This document shows, in pieces, positions 53,190 to 63,349 of a stretch of DNA of 64,000 nt (its first letter is position 1; each line of letters begins with the position of its first letter). Location of the stretch: contig NZ_CP017715.1 of assembly GCF_001854125.1 (NCBI RefSeq), forward strand, positions 1 to 64,000. Direction: 5' to 3'. The translations under genes were made by a program, and so were the position numbers. The notes below the pieces were generated by a model, which saw only the letters and a program-made list of their open reading frames with translations, made no database searches and had not been told where the DNA came from. Source of the stretch: Marinobacter salinus (GTDB lineage: Bacteria > Pseudomonadota > Gammaproteobacteria > Pseudomonadales > Oleiphilaceae).

Positions 53190-53801
53190 CTAATGCAGTC
53201 TTGCCTTAGCCGGGTATGTTCCTTCATATGGGCCAGTGCAGCGAAGCTCGCCGACCAAAGAAGCACTGTCGCCCAGGTTGAAGTACCCGCGGCAGTATTG
53301 GGCCTGGAATTCGACTCCGGTTCCGTTCACCTGCCCTAGCTTGTCCCTGTTGGGGTAATCGTCTCCGCGAAAGGTAAACTGCCCAGTATCTTCGTTGAAT
53401 TCGCGGAGTTCAAAGCCATACGCTCCTGCCCATTTCCGGATCGTATTTTTTTCGGTATCGGTTTGGGGTTCGCCTGTCGTTAATCTGAAAGGCAGCACCT
53501 TAACGTCTCTGAACTTGCCTTTCAGGGCCAGGGCCCTTGTGGCCTCATCCGCACTGTTGAAGCCAATGCCGTAGGCGACTTCCTTCATGGCGAGGTCATC
53601 GGATTTGAGCATGACATCCAGTGCTGCCAGTCGGGTGCTCTGGTCTGGATCATTCAGCAGTGCCCGGAACTGATTGATCCGTTCCTTCCGCGCGTCGATT
53701 TCTTTTAAAAGCTCTTCGGCAGATTGAGCCAGGGCGCCACTGGACAGGGTAAGGAAAAGCAGTGGCGGCAGCAGGTAATGACGGGGTCTGGACCAGCGCA
53801 T
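53190..53801 (-). CDS. Exported protein of unknown function, convergent with protease operon
   Basis: A 203-residue protein with a signal peptide (1-25, GALA before QSAEELL). A short coiled segment (EELLKEIDARKERINQFRALL, given by its ends) leads into a HEAT-like helical stretch (TRLAALDVMLKSDDLAMK). The C-terminal half is beta-rich with two cysteines (AQYCRGYF and GELRCTGPY). The start at 53801 follows GGAGG. No family was recognised. It could function with the facing operon, which is inference from position. Confidence 0.65.
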   Translation of the reverse strand: MRWSRPRHYLLPPLLFLTLSSGALAQSAEELLKEIDARKERINQFRALLNDPDQSTRLAALDVMLKSDDLAMKEVAYGIGFNSADEATRALALKGKFRDVKVLPFRLTTGEPQTDTEKNTIRKWAGAYGFELREFNEDTGQFTFRGDDYPNRDKLGQVNGTGVEFQAQYCRGYFNLGDSASLVGELRCTGPYEGTYPAKARLH

Positions 53802-53913
53802 AGACACCTCCATTTGACTATTGATCGCTCATGTAAGAATAGTCGCTGGACGCGATCTGTCTAATTATTGATCAATTGGGCCGGGCCGTGGGCGATTGGC
53901 GCGGCTAAAAGCA

Positions 53914-53931
53914 GCCCCCGTATCCGGGGGC
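53914..53931 (-). terminator. Rho-independent terminator of the glutamine-type ABC operon
   Basis: On the minus strand GCCCCCG and CGGGGGC pair around GATA and are followed by a TTTT run, 15 bp after the ATPase stop. Confidence 0.8.
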
Positions 53932-53945
53932 CTAAACCAGCTTGG

Positions 53946-54692
53946 TCAGTGAGCCAATACCCGGGACAGAAACGCCTGGGTGCGCTCGTTCTGCGGGTTA
54001 TCGAACACGTCGTCCGGTTTGCCCTGTTCCACGATCTGGCCTTCGTGAATGTAAATCACCCGATCGGCCACTTCACGGGCAAAGCCCATTTCGTGAGTAA
54101 CAACCATCATGGTCATGCCTTCCTTGGCCAGTTCGCGCATAACGTCCAGTACCTCACCGATCATTTCCGGATCGAGGGCGGAGGTTGGCTCATCGAACAG
54201 CATCAGGCGCGGTTCCATGGCCAGGGCGCGTGCGATGGCAACGCGTTGCTGCTGGCCGCCAGACAGGTGGCTTGGGTACTTGTCGGCCTGGTTGCCGATA
54301 CCAACCCGGTTCAGCAGTCGTTCGGCGGTGGCATTGGCAATCGTCGGTGATTCGCTTTTGACCTTCTGGGGTGCCAGCATGATGTTTTTCTTCACCGTCA
54401 GGTGAGGGAACAGGTTGAACTGCTGGAACACCATTCCAACTTCCTTGCGGATCTCGGCAAGGGCTTTCGGGTTGCCGCTCTTTGGCGCAAGCTCGTGGCC
54501 GTCTACTTTCAGGTGGCCGGATTCAAACTCTTCCAGGCCATTGACGCAGCGGATCAGGGTCGATTTGCCTGAGCCACTGGCGCCTATAATGACGACCACC
54601 TCGCCTTGTTCGACGGTTAAATCAATATCTTTAAGGACATGGAGCTTGCCGAAGTACTTGTTCATGCCCTTCATTTCAACAATATGAGTCAT
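53946..54692 (-). CDS. glnQ: Polar amino acid ABC transporter ATPase (GlnQ-like)
   Basis: A 248-residue ATPase. Walker A is [12 protein letters not shown], the signature is [15 protein letters not shown], and Walker B is [14 protein letters not shown]. The start at 54692 follows AAGGAAAGG; a start at 54737 would overlap the permease gene. It energises uptake by the permease and binding protein encoded upstream. The GlnQ label reflects the group; glutamine as substrate is not proven. Confidence 0.9.
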   Translation of the reverse strand: MTHIVEMKGMNKYFGKLHVLKDIDLTVEQGEVVVIIGASGSGKSTLIRCVNGLEEFESGHLKVDGHELAPKSGNPKALAEIRKEVGMVFQQFNLFPHLTVKKNIMLAPQKVKSESPTIANATAERLLNRVGIGNQADKYPSHLSGGQQQRVAIARALAMEPRLMLFDEPTSALDPEMIGEVLDVMRELAKEGMTMMVVTHEMGFAREVADRVIYIHEGQIVEQGKPDDVFDNPQNERTQAFLSRVLAH

Positions 54693-54705
54693 GGGTACCT
54701 TTCCT

Positions 54706-55377
54706 TCAGACAGAGACCAGCCCGCGCCGCTCAACATAGCGGAGAACCAGGGACAGTGAGAGGGTGATGGCGAGATAAAGAAGCGCTACCACAAAGTACA
54801 CCTCAAACGCGGTAAAGGTATTGGCAATGTAGATCTGGCCCTGGCGGACCAGTTCGCCCACACCAATGACTGAGAACAGGGACGTGTCCTTGATGCTGAC
54901 GATGGCCTGGTTGCCCAGAGGCGGAATCATCCGGCGAAACGCCTGCGGCCAGATGATGGACCAGAACGTCTGGGTTCTGGACAGGCCCAGGGAAAGGCCG
55001 GCTTCGGTCTGGCCTTTGGCAATGGACTGCACACCACCACGAACCACTTCCGAAATATAGGCGCCCGAGTTCAGCGCGATAGCTGCGATACCGGCGGTCA
55101 GGGGATCAATAGGGCCGCCGATCAGGTCGGGCAGGCCGTAAAAGATAAACAGGACCTGGACCAGAATAGGGGTGCCTCGAAAAATTTCGATGTAGGCCGT
55201 TGCCGGCCATTTCAGGAACCACCTTTTATTGATACTCAGCAGGCCGAAAAAAATGCCCAGGGCGAAACCAATGAGCAGACCGCCAAAGGAAATCAGCAGG
55301 GTATAGGGAATCCCTTCAAGCAGAAAAGGGATGGAGTCGATGGCAGCCTGCCAGTCGAACTGAAACTGGAATTCCAC
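54706..55377 (-). CDS. glnP: Polar amino acid ABC transporter permease (GlnP-like)
   Basis: A 223-residue permease with about five helices and the HisMQ motif [28 protein letters not shown] (named by its ends; the EAA loop near 140). It starts at GTG 55377 behind GGAG. A longer frame starting at 55425 runs into the intercistronic hairpin. It follows the binding-protein gene by 91 bp. Confidence 0.9.
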   Translation of the reverse strand: MEFQFQFDWQAAIDSIPFLLEGIPYTLLISFGGLLIGFALGIFFGLLSINKRWFLKWPATAYIEIFRGTPILVQVLFIFYGLPDLIGGPIDPLTAGIAAIALNSGAYISEVVRGGVQSIAKGQTEAGLSLGLSRTQTFWSIIWPQAFRRMIPPLGNQAIVSIKDTSLFSVIGVGELVRQGQIYIANTFTAFEVYFVVALLYLAITLSLSLVLRYVERRGLVSV

Positions 55378-55413
55378 AGTGAGAATCTCCGAAGGAATTT
55401 GGAGTGAGGAACG

Positions 55414-55435
55414 GCTGGGGTGCATGCACCCCAGC
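55414..55435 (-). promoter_or_regulatory. Perfect 22-nt palindrome between binding protein and permease genes
   Basis: An 11+11 perfect palindrome (GCTGGGGTGCA and its complement) lies 33 bp after the binding-protein stop. Such stem-loops commonly protect the upstream message or limit read-through, so that binding protein is made in excess of the permease. Confidence 0.6.
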
Positions 55436-55468
55436 GCAGGGAATCAGACCTTACGGGTCCGGTTGCCC

Positions 55469-56227
55469 TTACATGCCTTCCGGCATCGGGCCAAACCACT
55501 TCTCGTAGATGGTCTTGTAGGTACCGTCTTCTTTCATGGACGCGAGGGCCTTGTTGACATCATCAACCCACTCACTGCCATTCTTGAGGGCGATGCCGTA
55601 TTGCTGGCCTTCATACAGTGGTCCAACGGTTTTAACTTTGCCTTCACCCTTGGTGCGGGCAAAGTAACCAACGTTCGGCGCATCGTAGAAGACTGCATCA
55701 ATGGCACGGGACATCAGGGCCATGTACATGTCTGAGCTACCTGGGTACGGAGTGACGCCGTCGTCCTCCTCCAGCGTCTTCACCAGATAGTCGTAACTGG
55801 TGCTGCCGATTTTGGTGCCAATCTTCTTGCCTTCCAGATCGTCAAATTCCGTTACCCCATCTTCGCTCTGACGAACCAGAATACGCAGGCCGGAATCGTA
55901 GTAAGGATCGGAGAAATCAACGATCTCTTCACGCTCATCAGTAATGGTGATACCGGCAATGGCGATATCCACATTGCCTGTTTGCAGTGCCGGGATAATG
56001 CCGTTGAAATCCATGGTGTTTAGGTCGATTTCAAAACCGGCACGCTTGGCCACCTCCCGGATGATCTCCATATCGAAGCCGATCATCTCGCCGGTTTTCT
56101 GATCCATCATTTCAAAGGGAACAAAACTCGGGTCGGTGACCACTCGCAGGGTCTCTGCGCTAGCGGTCCCTGCCGCCACGGTGAGTGCCAGGCTGGCAGT
56201 TACGGTCTTCAGCCACTTCGTGTTCAT
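55469..56227 (-). CDS. glnH: Periplasmic amino-acid-binding protein (GlnH-like)
   Basis: A 252-residue solute-binding protein with a signal peptide (1-24, TASA). It has the family lines VVTDPSFVPFEM, GFDMEIIREVAKRAG and DIAIAGITITDEREEIVDFS (given by its ends). It supplies substrate to the transporter encoded next in the operon. The substrate is probably glutamine or another polar amino acid. Confidence 0.9.
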   Translation of the reverse strand: MNTKWLKTVTASLALTVAAGTASAETLRVVTDPSFVPFEMMDQKTGEMIGFDMEIIREVAKRAGFEIDLNTMDFNGIIPALQTGNVDIAIAGITITDEREEIVDFSDPYYDSGLRILVRQSEDGVTEFDDLEGKKIGTKIGSTSYDYLVKTLEEDDGVTPYPGSSDMYMALMSRAIDAVFYDAPNVGYFARTKGEGKVKTVGPLYEGQQYGIALKNGSEWVDDVNKALASMKEDGTYKTIYEKWFGPMPEGM

Positions 56228-56398
56228 ACATTCTCCTTTTCTTTCTTATGAGGCTCCAATTGCCCGGTAAGGCAAGCCGGACCAATCGCTGCTGTTGACT
56301 GCGATCTCCGGGGAGCGTTGATGGAACTGCATCACATACATTTTAGACTATTACGCAGAGGGGCACAGGAAATCAAATGCTTGGAGGGAGGTGGCCGG

Positions 56399-56429
56399 CC
56401 GGATCAGGCCCGGTAAGGACCTGATCCGG
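56399..56429 (-). terminator. Stem-loop after metF
   Basis: CCGGATCAGG and CCTGATCCGG pair over 10 bp with an 11-nt loop, 14 bp after the metF stop. It lacks a clear T-run, so termination efficiency is uncertain. Confidence 0.5.
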
Positions 56430-56443
56430 TTCCGCCAGAGTCA

Positions 56444-57313
56444 TCAGAAAGCAATCTTCTCCCGCTCACTGATGCCCAGGTTCTTCCAGATGCTGATGCT
56501 GGGCTCAACCTGATTGAGGGTGTAGAAATGCAAGCCCGGAGCGCCTGCCTTAAGCAGCTTCTCACACATCTCGGTGACTACTTCCTCGCCGAACTTGCGG
56601 ATGGAGTCGCTGTCGTCGCCGTAGGCTTCGAGCTGCTTGCGAATCCAACGCGGGATTTCCGCACCGCACATGTCCGAGAAGCGGACCAGATTGGAGAAGT
56701 TGATGATAGGCATGATGCCGGGTACCACCGGAATGGTAACGTTCATCTTTTCCAGACGGTCAATGAAATAGAAGTAGCTGTCCGCATTGAAGAAGTACTG
56801 GGTAATGGCGCTGTTGGCGCCAGCCTTCACCTTACGGGCGAAGTTCTGCAGATCTTCTTCGGCATTGCGGGCCTGGGGATGAAATTCCGGGTAGGCAGCC
56901 ACTTCCAGGTTGAAGGTGTCACCGCTATGCTCGCGAATAAACTCCACCAGTTCGTTGGCGTAGCGCAGCTCGCCCGCCGCCCCCATACCCGAGGGCATAT
57001 CGCCCCGCAGGGCGACGATCCGGTTGATGCCATTCTCTTTATACACATCCAGAAGCTCGCCTATTTCCTGGCGGGTGCCGCCCACGCAGGAAAGGTGGGG
57101 CGCCGTGGAAATGCCCTGCTTGTGCAGGTTGAGCACGGTTTCAATGGTGCGGTCCCGGGTAGAGCCGCCGGCACCGAAGGTGACCGAAAAGAAATCCGGG
57201 TTCACCTCGGCCAGCTGGTTACGCACGTTCTGGAGTTTTTCCTTGCCCTGATCGGTCTTGGGCGGGAAAAACTCAAAGCTGAAGCGGCGTTTGAACTGTT
57301 TCTGACTCTGCAT
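56444..57313 (-). CDS. metF: MetF, 5,10-methylenetetrahydrofolate reductase
   Basis: A 289-residue FAD enzyme making 5-methyl-THF for methionine synthesis. Characteristic lines are FSFEFFPPKTDQGKEKL near residue 10, SVTFGAGGSTRDRT near 43 and ITQYFFNADSYFYFID near 175. It is the last gene of metK-ahcY-metF, 12 bp after ahcY. Confidence 0.96.
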   Translation of the reverse strand: MQSQKQFKRRFSFEFFPPKTDQGKEKLQNVRNQLAEVNPDFFSVTFGAGGSTRDRTIETVLNLHKQGISTAPHLSCVGGTRQEIGELLDVYKENGINRIVALRGDMPSGMGAAGELRYANELVEFIREHSGDTFNLEVAAYPEFHPQARNAEEDLQNFARKVKAGANSAITQYFFNADSYFYFIDRLEKMNVTIPVVPGIMPIINFSNLVRFSDMCGAEIPRWIRKQLEAYGDDSDSIRKFGEEVVTEMCEKLLKAGAPGLHFYTLNQVEPSISIWKNLGISEREKIAF

Positions 57314-57325
57314 TGTGGTATCCGA

Positions 57326-58720
57326 TCAGTACTTGTAGGTTTCCGGCTTGTACGGGCCTTCGACCGGTACACCGATGTATTTGGCCTGCTCCGGGGTCAT
57401 CTTGGTGATGACACCACCAAAACCTTCGACCATGGCGCGGGCTACTTCTTCGTCCAGGTGCTTAGGCAGAACCTGAACGTAAACCCCTTTCTCGCGGGCA
57501 TCTTCCGGCAGGTCGGCGAACTTGCGCTCGAACAGGTACATCTGGGCCAGCACCTGGTTGGCAAAGGAGCCGTCCATGATCCGTGACGGGTGGCCGGTGG
57601 CATTACCCAGGTTCACCAGGCGACCTTCGGACAGCAGGATCAGGTGATCGTTGGTGGCCTTGTCGCGATAGACCACATGAACCTGAGGCTTCACCTCGTC
57701 CCATTCCCAGTTCTTGCGCATATAAGCGGTATCAATCTCATTGTCGAAGTGACCAATGTTGCAGACCACGGCACCCGATTTCAGCGCTTTGAGCATGTTT
57801 GCGTCGCACACGTTCATGTTGCCGGTGGTAGTGACCAGCAGATCGGTGTTCTGGAGCAAAGCCTTGTCGACGCTTGTTTCGGTACCGGTGTTGACGCCGT
57901 CGAGGTAGGGCGAAACCACTTCAAAGCCGTCCATACAGGCCTGCATGGCACAGATCGGGTCCGCTTCAGTGATCTTTACGATCATGCCTTCCTGGCGCAA
58001 CGAAGCAGCCGAGCCTTTGCCCACGTCGCCATAACCGATGACCAGGGCTTTCTTGCCGGCCATAAGGTGGTCGGTACCGCGCTTGATGGCGTCGTTCAGA
58101 CTGTGACGGCAACCGTACTTGTTGTCGTTCTTGGCCTTGGTGACGGCGTCGTTCACGTTGATGGCCGGAACCTTCAGGGTGCCTTCGCGAAGCATTTCCT
58201 GCAGGCGATGCACACCGGTGGTGGTTTCTTCGGTCACGCCGTGGCAGTTGGCCAGGATTTCCGGGTATTTCTCGTGCAGCAGCGCGGTCAGGTCGCCGCC
58301 GTCGTCCAGGATCATGTTCGGTTCCCAGCCCTCTACATCAGCACCGACGGTGCGCTCAAGGCACCAGTCGTACTCTTCATCGGTCTCGCCTTTCCAGGCA
58401 AATACCGGAATGCCGCTGGCGGCGATAGCCGCTGCCGCCTGGTCCTGAGTGGAAAAGATGTTGCACGAGGACCAGCGCACGTTCGCACCCAACTCGATCA
58501 GTGTCTCGATCAGGACGGCGGTCTGGATGGTCATGTGGATACAGCCCATGACGTTGGCGCCTTTCAGCGGCTGCTCGGCCTTGTACTTTTCACGCAGGGC
58601 CATCAGGGCAGGCATTTCGCCTTCCGCAATGCTCATTTCCTTGCGGCCCCAGCCGGCCAGGGAGATGTCGCGGACTTTGTAATCGTCGGAGCTGTTCAGT
58701 TGTTCTGCCGGAGTGCTCAT
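57326..58720 (-). CDS. ahcY: AhcY, S-adenosylhomocysteine hydrolase
   Basis: A 464-residue NAD-dependent enzyme that splits SAH to homocysteine and adenosine. The NAD-binding motif is [15 protein letters not shown] near 230, and the C-terminus ends in PYKPETYKY, as usual. It lies 59 bp downstream of metK and 12 bp upstream of metF, so it is in the SAM cycle operon. Confidence 0.97.
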   Translation of the reverse strand: MSTPAEQLNSSDDYKVRDISLAGWGRKEMSIAEGEMPALMALREKYKAEQPLKGANVMGCIHMTIQTAVLIETLIELGANVRWSSCNIFSTQDQAAAAIAASGIPVFAWKGETDEEYDWCLERTVGADVEGWEPNMILDDGGDLTALLHEKYPEILANCHGVTEETTTGVHRLQEMLREGTLKVPAINVNDAVTKAKNDNKYGCRHSLNDAIKRGTDHLMAGKKALVIGYGDVGKGSAASLRQEGMIVKITEADPICAMQACMDGFEVVSPYLDGVNTGTETSVDKALLQNTDLLVTTTGNMNVCDANMLKALKSGAVVCNIGHFDNEIDTAYMRKNWEWDEVKPQVHVVYRDKATNDHLILLSEGRLVNLGNATGHPSRIMDGSFANQVLAQMYLFERKFADLPEDAREKGVYVQVLPKHLDEEVARAMVEGFGGVITKMTPEQAKYIGVPVEGPYKPETYKY

Positions 58721-58779
58721 GAGTGCTTTCCTCTCTAAATCTTTGAATGCGTGCTGTGTGCAATACGTCGGAAAAACGT

Positions 58780-59970
58780 TTAGATGCCAGCGGCGTCTTT
58801 CAGGGCCGCTGCGCGATCGATCTTTTCCCAGGGGAAGGCGGTGAAGGTTTTGCCGCCAACGGTCATCTCAAAGGGCTCACGGCCGAAGTGACCGTAGGCC
58901 GCGGTTGCCCGGTACATCGGGTGCAGCAGATCGAGCATGTTGGTGATCGCGTAAGGGCGCAGATCGAAATGCTCGCGAACCAGCTGGACGATCTTGTCGT
59001 CGCTGATCCGGCCGGTGCCGAAGGTATTCAGGGAGATGGAGGTTGGCTGTGCCACACCAATGGCGTAGGACACCTGAATCTCGCACTTGTCGGCCAGGCC
59101 TGCGGCGACGATATTCTTGGCGACGTAACGGCCGGCGTAGGCGGCAGAACGGTCGACCTTGGACGGATCCTTGCCGGAGAACGCGCCACCACCATGGCGA
59201 GCCATGCCGCCGTAAGTGTCAACGATGATTTTGCGGCCGGTCAGGCCACAGTCACCAACCGGGCCGCCGATCACGAATTTGCCGGTCGGGTTGATGTGGA
59301 ACTGGGTGTCCTTGTGGAGCAGTTCCGCCGGAAGGGCATGCTTGACGATCAGCTCCATTACCGCTTCTTTCAGGTCGGCCTGGGTGACGTCTTCATCGTG
59401 CTGTGTGGACAGAACCACGGCGTCGATGCCAGCAACACGGCCGTTCTCATAACGGCAGGTTACCTGGCTCTTGGCGTCGGGGCGCAGCCACGGCAGCAGG
59501 CCGCTCTTGCGGGCTTCGGCCTGGCGCTGGACCAGGCGGTGCGAGAAGGTGATCGGCGCCGGCATCAGTACGTCGGTTTCGTTACTGGCGTAGCCGAACA
59601 TCAGGCCCTGGTCGCCGGCACCCTGGTCTTCCGGCTTCTGGCGGTCAACACCCTGGGCAATGTCCACGGACTGCTTGCCGATGATGTTGATCACGCCGCA
59701 GGTGTCGCCGTCATAGCCCACGGTAGAGGAGGTGTAGCCGATGTCCTTGATAACGCCGCGTACCAGGTCTTCCAGGTCGACCCAGGCACTGGTGGTGATT
59801 TCACCGCCAACGATCGCGACACCGGTTTTTACCATGGTTTCACAGGCAACGCGTGCGTGCGGGTCGTCGGTCAGGATGGCGTCCAGAACCGCGTCGGAGA
59901 TCTGGTCGGCCAGTTTGTCCGGGTGGCCTTCGGAGACCGACTCGGAAGTGAAGATGTTGTAGTCAGACAT
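58780..59970 (-). CDS. metK: MetK, S-adenosylmethionine synthetase
   Basis: A 396-residue enzyme making SAM from methionine and ATP. The start at 59970 ([20 protein letters not shown]) follows AAAGGAGC; an extended frame to 60075 is not used. The motifs [10 protein letters not shown] and [19 protein letters not shown] (near 245) are present. A SahR-type palindrome lies 114 bp upstream. Confidence 0.97.
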   Translation of the reverse strand: MSDYNIFTSESVSEGHPDKLADQISDAVLDAILTDDPHARVACETMVKTGVAIVGGEITTSAWVDLEDLVRGVIKDIGYTSSTVGYDGDTCGVINIIGKQSVDIAQGVDRQKPEDQGAGDQGLMFGYASNETDVLMPAPITFSHRLVQRQAEARKSGLLPWLRPDAKSQVTCRYENGRVAGIDAVVLSTQHDEDVTQADLKEAVMELIVKHALPAELLHKDTQFHINPTGKFVIGGPVGDCGLTGRKIIVDTYGGMARHGGGAFSGKDPSKVDRSAAYAGRYVAKNIVAAGLADKCEIQVSYAIGVAQPTSISLNTFGTGRISDDKIVQLVREHFDLRPYAITNMLDLLHPMYRATAAYGHFGREPFEMTVGGKTFTAFPWEKIDRAAALKDAAGI

Positions 59971-60083
59971 AAGTTTGCTCCTTTGTGAGCGATTCAGATT
60001 CGTGTCGGTGGGTGTCAGAAATGACAGGTGCCGACGACCGCGTTGTTGATGTTCTGCGGGTATACGTAGTACCACTTACACCC

Positions 60084-60103
60084 ATATCAAAGTTTTTTGA
60101 TAT
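60084..60103. promoter_or_regulatory. SahR-type operator upstream of metK
   Basis: ATATCAAA-N4-TTTGATAT is a perfect 8-bp inverted repeat. The same arms and spacing occur at 61168-61187 ahead of the regulator gene. The position is right for control of metK-ahcY-metF. Confidence 0.8.
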
Positions 60104-60123
60104 TCCCTTTTTCCGGCCCTGTC

Positions 60124-61125
60124 TCAGGACCGTCCGGTTGTCTTCCAGAATTCCCGGACCTGCACCTGGAAGCCGTTGCGCAGGCCGATAAACAGTTGTT
60201 CTCCGGCGGAAAGCCCCGCTTCTGCAGCCCAGGCTGTCAGCTCCTCCGGTTCAAAGCCAAGCCAGAGGTCGCCGCAATTTTCTTTGGCCCAGTCCTGATC
60301 GTGGCTGCACAGTTCGCTGATCACGAAACAGCCGCCGCTGTTCATCAGGGCGGCGGCGTCCAGAAAGATGTCCGCCGGGCTGGGAACGTGGTGCAGCACC
60401 ATGTTTGCGATGACCAGGTCGAAGGCATCGCCGCGGGCCAGCAGGGTGTCAGTGACACCTTCGATGAGATCCACATTGTTCAGCCGCTCGTCGATGCAGG
60501 TGCGGGTGGCCTTGGCAAGCATGTCCCGGCTGTTGTCCAGAGCAACCACGTGGCCGGACAGTTCTGATAGCACTTTCAGGAAGGCGCCTTCGCCCGGTCC
60601 GATTTCCAGGGTGGTTTGCCAGGATTGTTTGGCTGCGCGCTTGCGTAGCAGATCCGCTACCGGCCCCGCATATAGGTCAAAGGCTGCGATCAGTTCCTGT
60701 TGTTCGCGAAACTGCTCTGCGTGGCGGGCAAAGAAGGCCTGGGACTGATCTGCCCGCTGGGTCCTGATGGCTTCGATTTTTTCCTGCAGATGGGCTGGTA
60801 ACGCCACTTTGTCCACAGTTTCGAAGACCTGACGGATGGTCTGGTCGGTCAGTTTTTCACTATCCAGGTGCAGGGGGCGGCGGTAAAAGATCGCATTGCC
60901 CTCACGCTGCGGCTCAAGCAGACCGGCTTTATGCATGACCTTCAAGTGATGGCTCATGCCTGACTGGCGCATCCCGAACAGCTGGCTGAGCTCCAGTACG
61001 CCAAAGGTATCCCGGCGCAGCACGCGCAAAATCTCCAGGCGCAGAGGATCCCCGCTCGCTTTGAAGATCGGGGCCAGGGCGTCCACAGAGGACAGTTCGT
61101 TCGCGTGTGCATTCAAGGATGTCAT
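60124..61125 (-). CDS. ArsR-type regulator fused to a SAM-dependent methyltransferase (SahR-like)
   Basis: A 333-residue two-domain protein. The N-terminal ArsR winged helix (about 10-95; LELSQLFGMRQSGMSHHLKVM, given by ends) lacks the usual metal-binding cysteines. The C-terminal methyltransferase-like domain has LEIGPGEGAFLKVL near 170 and IVLHHVPSP-type NMVLHHVPSPADIFLD near 247. Fusions of this kind are known as SAH-responsive regulators (SahR) of the methionine/SAM cycle in some proteobacteria. Two identical palindromes flank it, consistent with autoregulation and control of metK. Confidence 0.85.
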   Translation of the reverse strand: MTSLNAHANELSSVDALAPIFKASGDPLRLEILRVLRRDTFGVLELSQLFGMRQSGMSHHLKVMHKAGLLEPQREGNAIFYRRPLHLDSEKLTDQTIRQVFETVDKVALPAHLQEKIEAIRTQRADQSQAFFARHAEQFREQQELIAAFDLYAGPVADLLRKRAAKQSWQTTLEIGPGEGAFLKVLSELSGHVVALDNSRDMLAKATRTCIDERLNNVDLIEGVTDTLLARGDAFDLVIANMVLHHVPSPADIFLDAAALMNSGGCFVISELCSHDQDWAKENCGDLWLGFEPEELTAWAAEAGLSAGEQLFIGLRNGFQVQVREFWKTTGRS

Positions 61126-61167
61126 GGTTGGGAAGTGTAGGGAGGTTCCGTTGATCGATCAATAGCC

Positions 61168-61187
61168 ATATCAAAAAATTTTGATAT
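61168..61187. promoter_or_regulatory. SahR-type operator upstream of the regulator gene
   Basis: ATATCAAA-N4-TTTGATAT, identical in arms to the site at 60084. It lies 42 bp before the regulator start and 161 bp before tkt. A separate palindrome TTGATCGATCAA (61151-61162) lies next to it. Confidence 0.8.
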
Positions 61188-61348
61188 AGGTTTCCAGTTT
61201 TTTGAAATAGAGCTGTTTCGGCAATCCACAGGAGGATATTTCCACATTAGCGTCATACCGATTTGCCCCGGCATACAGTAATCGGCGAAAATACGCGCCT
61301 TATTTTTGATCAGTCCTTTTTTCCCCGCTAAACACTGGAGAAACGTCA

Positions 61349-63349
61349 ATGCCGTCTCGTAAAGATCTCGCCAACGCCATTCGCGCGCTGAGCATGGATG
61401 CGGTTCAGAAAGCCAAGTCCGGCCACCCGGGTGCGCCCATGGGTATGGCGGATATCGCCGAGGTTCTTTGGAATGATTACTTGAGCCACAACCCGGCCAA
61501 CCCTCAGTGGGCCAACCGGGACCGCTTTGTGCTGTCCAATGGTCACGGCTCCATGCTGCAGTATTCCCTGCTGCACCTGAGCGGTTACGACGTTTCCATC
61601 GAAGACATCAAGAACTTCCGGCAGTTGCATTCCAAGACGCCGGGTCATCCTGAGTACGGCTACACTCCGGGTATTGAAACCACTACCGGCCCGCTGGGGC
61701 AGGGCATTGCCAATGCCGTTGGTTTCGCCATTGCCGAGAAGGCGATGGCTGCGCAATTTAACCGCCCTGGTCACGAAATCGTGGACCATTACACCTACGC
61801 GTTCCTGGGCGATGGCTGCCTGATGGAAGGTATCTCTCACGAAGTTTCTTCGCTGGCGGGCACCCTGGGCCTTGGCAAACTGATCTTCTTCTACGACGAC
61901 AATGGCATTTCCATTGATGGCGAGGTGGACGGCTGGTTCACCGATAACACCCCGCAGCGCTTCGAGTCCTATGGCTGGCAGGTCATTCCTGCCGTTGACG
62001 GCCACGACGCCGATGCCATCCGCGCTGCTATTGAAGCCGGTCGTGCTAACACGGAGCAGCCGACACTCATCTGCTGCAAGACCGTCATCGGTTTCGGTTC
62101 CCCGAACAAACAGGGCAAGGAAAGTTGTCACGGCGCTCCGCTGGGCGACGATGAAATTGCCCTGACCCGCGAACAGCTGGGTTGGAAGTACGGGCCATTC
62201 GAGATCCCGTCCGAGATCGCTTCAGCCTGGAACGCACGTGAAAAAGGCGCAGCGGCCCAGTCCGAGTGGGAGCTGACATTCGCTGCCTACGAGAAGGCAG
62301 AACCCGAGCTGGCAGCCGAGTTCAAGCGTCGCATGGCGGGTGAACTGCCGGCTGATTTCTCCGAAAAAGCCCAGGCTTACATCCAGGAATGCCAGGACAA
62401 AGGCGAAACCATCGCCAGCCGCAAAGCTTCTCAAAACACCCTGAATGCCTACGGCCCGCTGTTGCCGGAACTGATGGGTGGCTCGGCCGACCTGGCCGGA
62501 TCCAACCTGACCATCTGGAATGGCACCAAAGGCCTGACCAAGGAAGACGCCAGCGGCAACTACATCTACTACGGCGTGCGCGAGTTCGGCATGGCGGCCA
62601 TCATGAACGGCATCGCCCTGCACGGTGGTTTCGTTCCTTACGGGGCGACCTTCCTGATCTTCATGGAATACTGCCGCAACGCCGTGCGCATGGCCGCCCT
62701 GATGAAGCAGCGTTCCATCTTTGTGTTCACCCATGACTCCATCGGTCTGGGCGAAGACGGCCCGACCCACCAGCCGGTTGAGCAGATGGCCAGCTTGCGT
62801 ACCACGCCGAACATGAGCATGTGGCGTCCGGCCGACACCGTTGAATCTGCGGTGGCGTGGAAAGCAGCTCTTGAGCGCAAGGATGGCCCGACGGCCATGG
62901 TATTTTCCCGTCAGGGTCTGCCGGCCCAGGCGCGCGATGCCCAACAGCTGGCGGATGTGGCCAAGGGCGCCTACACCCTGTCTGACAGCGATGGCACACC
63001 GGACCTGATCCTGATCGCCACGGGCTCCGAAGTGGGTCTGGCCCAGGACGCTGCCGGCAAACTGCGTGAGCAGGGTAAGAAGGTTCGCGTGGTTTCCATG
63101 CCCTCTACCGATGTGTTCGACGCCCAGAGTGCCGAGTACAAACAGCAGGTTCTGCCGCTGGACGTGACCAACCGGATCGCTATCGAGGCGGGCATTGCCG
63201 ACTACTGGTACAAGTATGTTGGCCTGGATGGTCGCATCATCGGCATGACCACGTTCGGTGAGTCCGCTCCGGCGGGTGAGCTGTTCAAGGAGTTCGGCTT
63301 CACCGTCGACAACATCCTGGAAGTGGCCGCCGAACTGCTGGAAGCCTGA
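61349..63349 (+). CDS. tkt: Transketolase
   Basis: A 666-residue TPP enzyme of the pentose phosphate pathway. The N-terminal [18 protein letters not shown], the TPP motif [12 protein letters not shown] near 152 and the C-terminal ATGSEVGLA are present. The start follows CTGGAGAAACGTCA. Its stop overlaps the epd start by one base (TGATG), giving the tkt-epd order common in gammaproteobacteria. Confidence 0.97.
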   Translation: MPSRKDLANAIRALSMDAVQKAKSGHPGAPMGMADIAEVLWNDYLSHNPANPQWANRDRFVLSNGHGSMLQYSLLHLSGYDVSIEDIKNFRQLHSKTPGHPEYGYTPGIETTTGPLGQGIANAVGFAIAEKAMAAQFNRPGHEIVDHYTYAFLGDGCLMEGISHEVSSLAGTLGLGKLIFFYDDNGISIDGEVDGWFTDNTPQRFESYGWQVIPAVDGHDADAIRAAIEAGRANTEQPTLICCKTVIGFGSPNKQGKESCHGAPLGDDEIALTREQLGWKYGPFEIPSEIASAWNAREKGAAAQSEWELTFAAYEKAEPELAAEFKRRMAGELPADFSEKAQAYIQECQDKGETIASRKASQNTLNAYGPLLPELMGGSADLAGSNLTIWNGTKGLTKEDASGNYIYYGVREFGMAAIMNGIALHGGFVPYGATFLIFMEYCRNAVRMAALMKQRSIFVFTHDSIGLGEDGPTHQPVEQMASLRTTPNMSMWRPADTVESAVAWKAALERKDGPTAMVFSRQGLPAQARDAQQLADVAKGAYTLSDSDGTPDLILIATGSEVGLAQDAAGKLREQGKKVRVVSMPSTDVFDAQSAEYKQQVLPLDVTNRIAIEAGIADYWYKYVGLDGRIIGMTTFGESAPAGELFKEFGFTVDNILEVAAELLEA

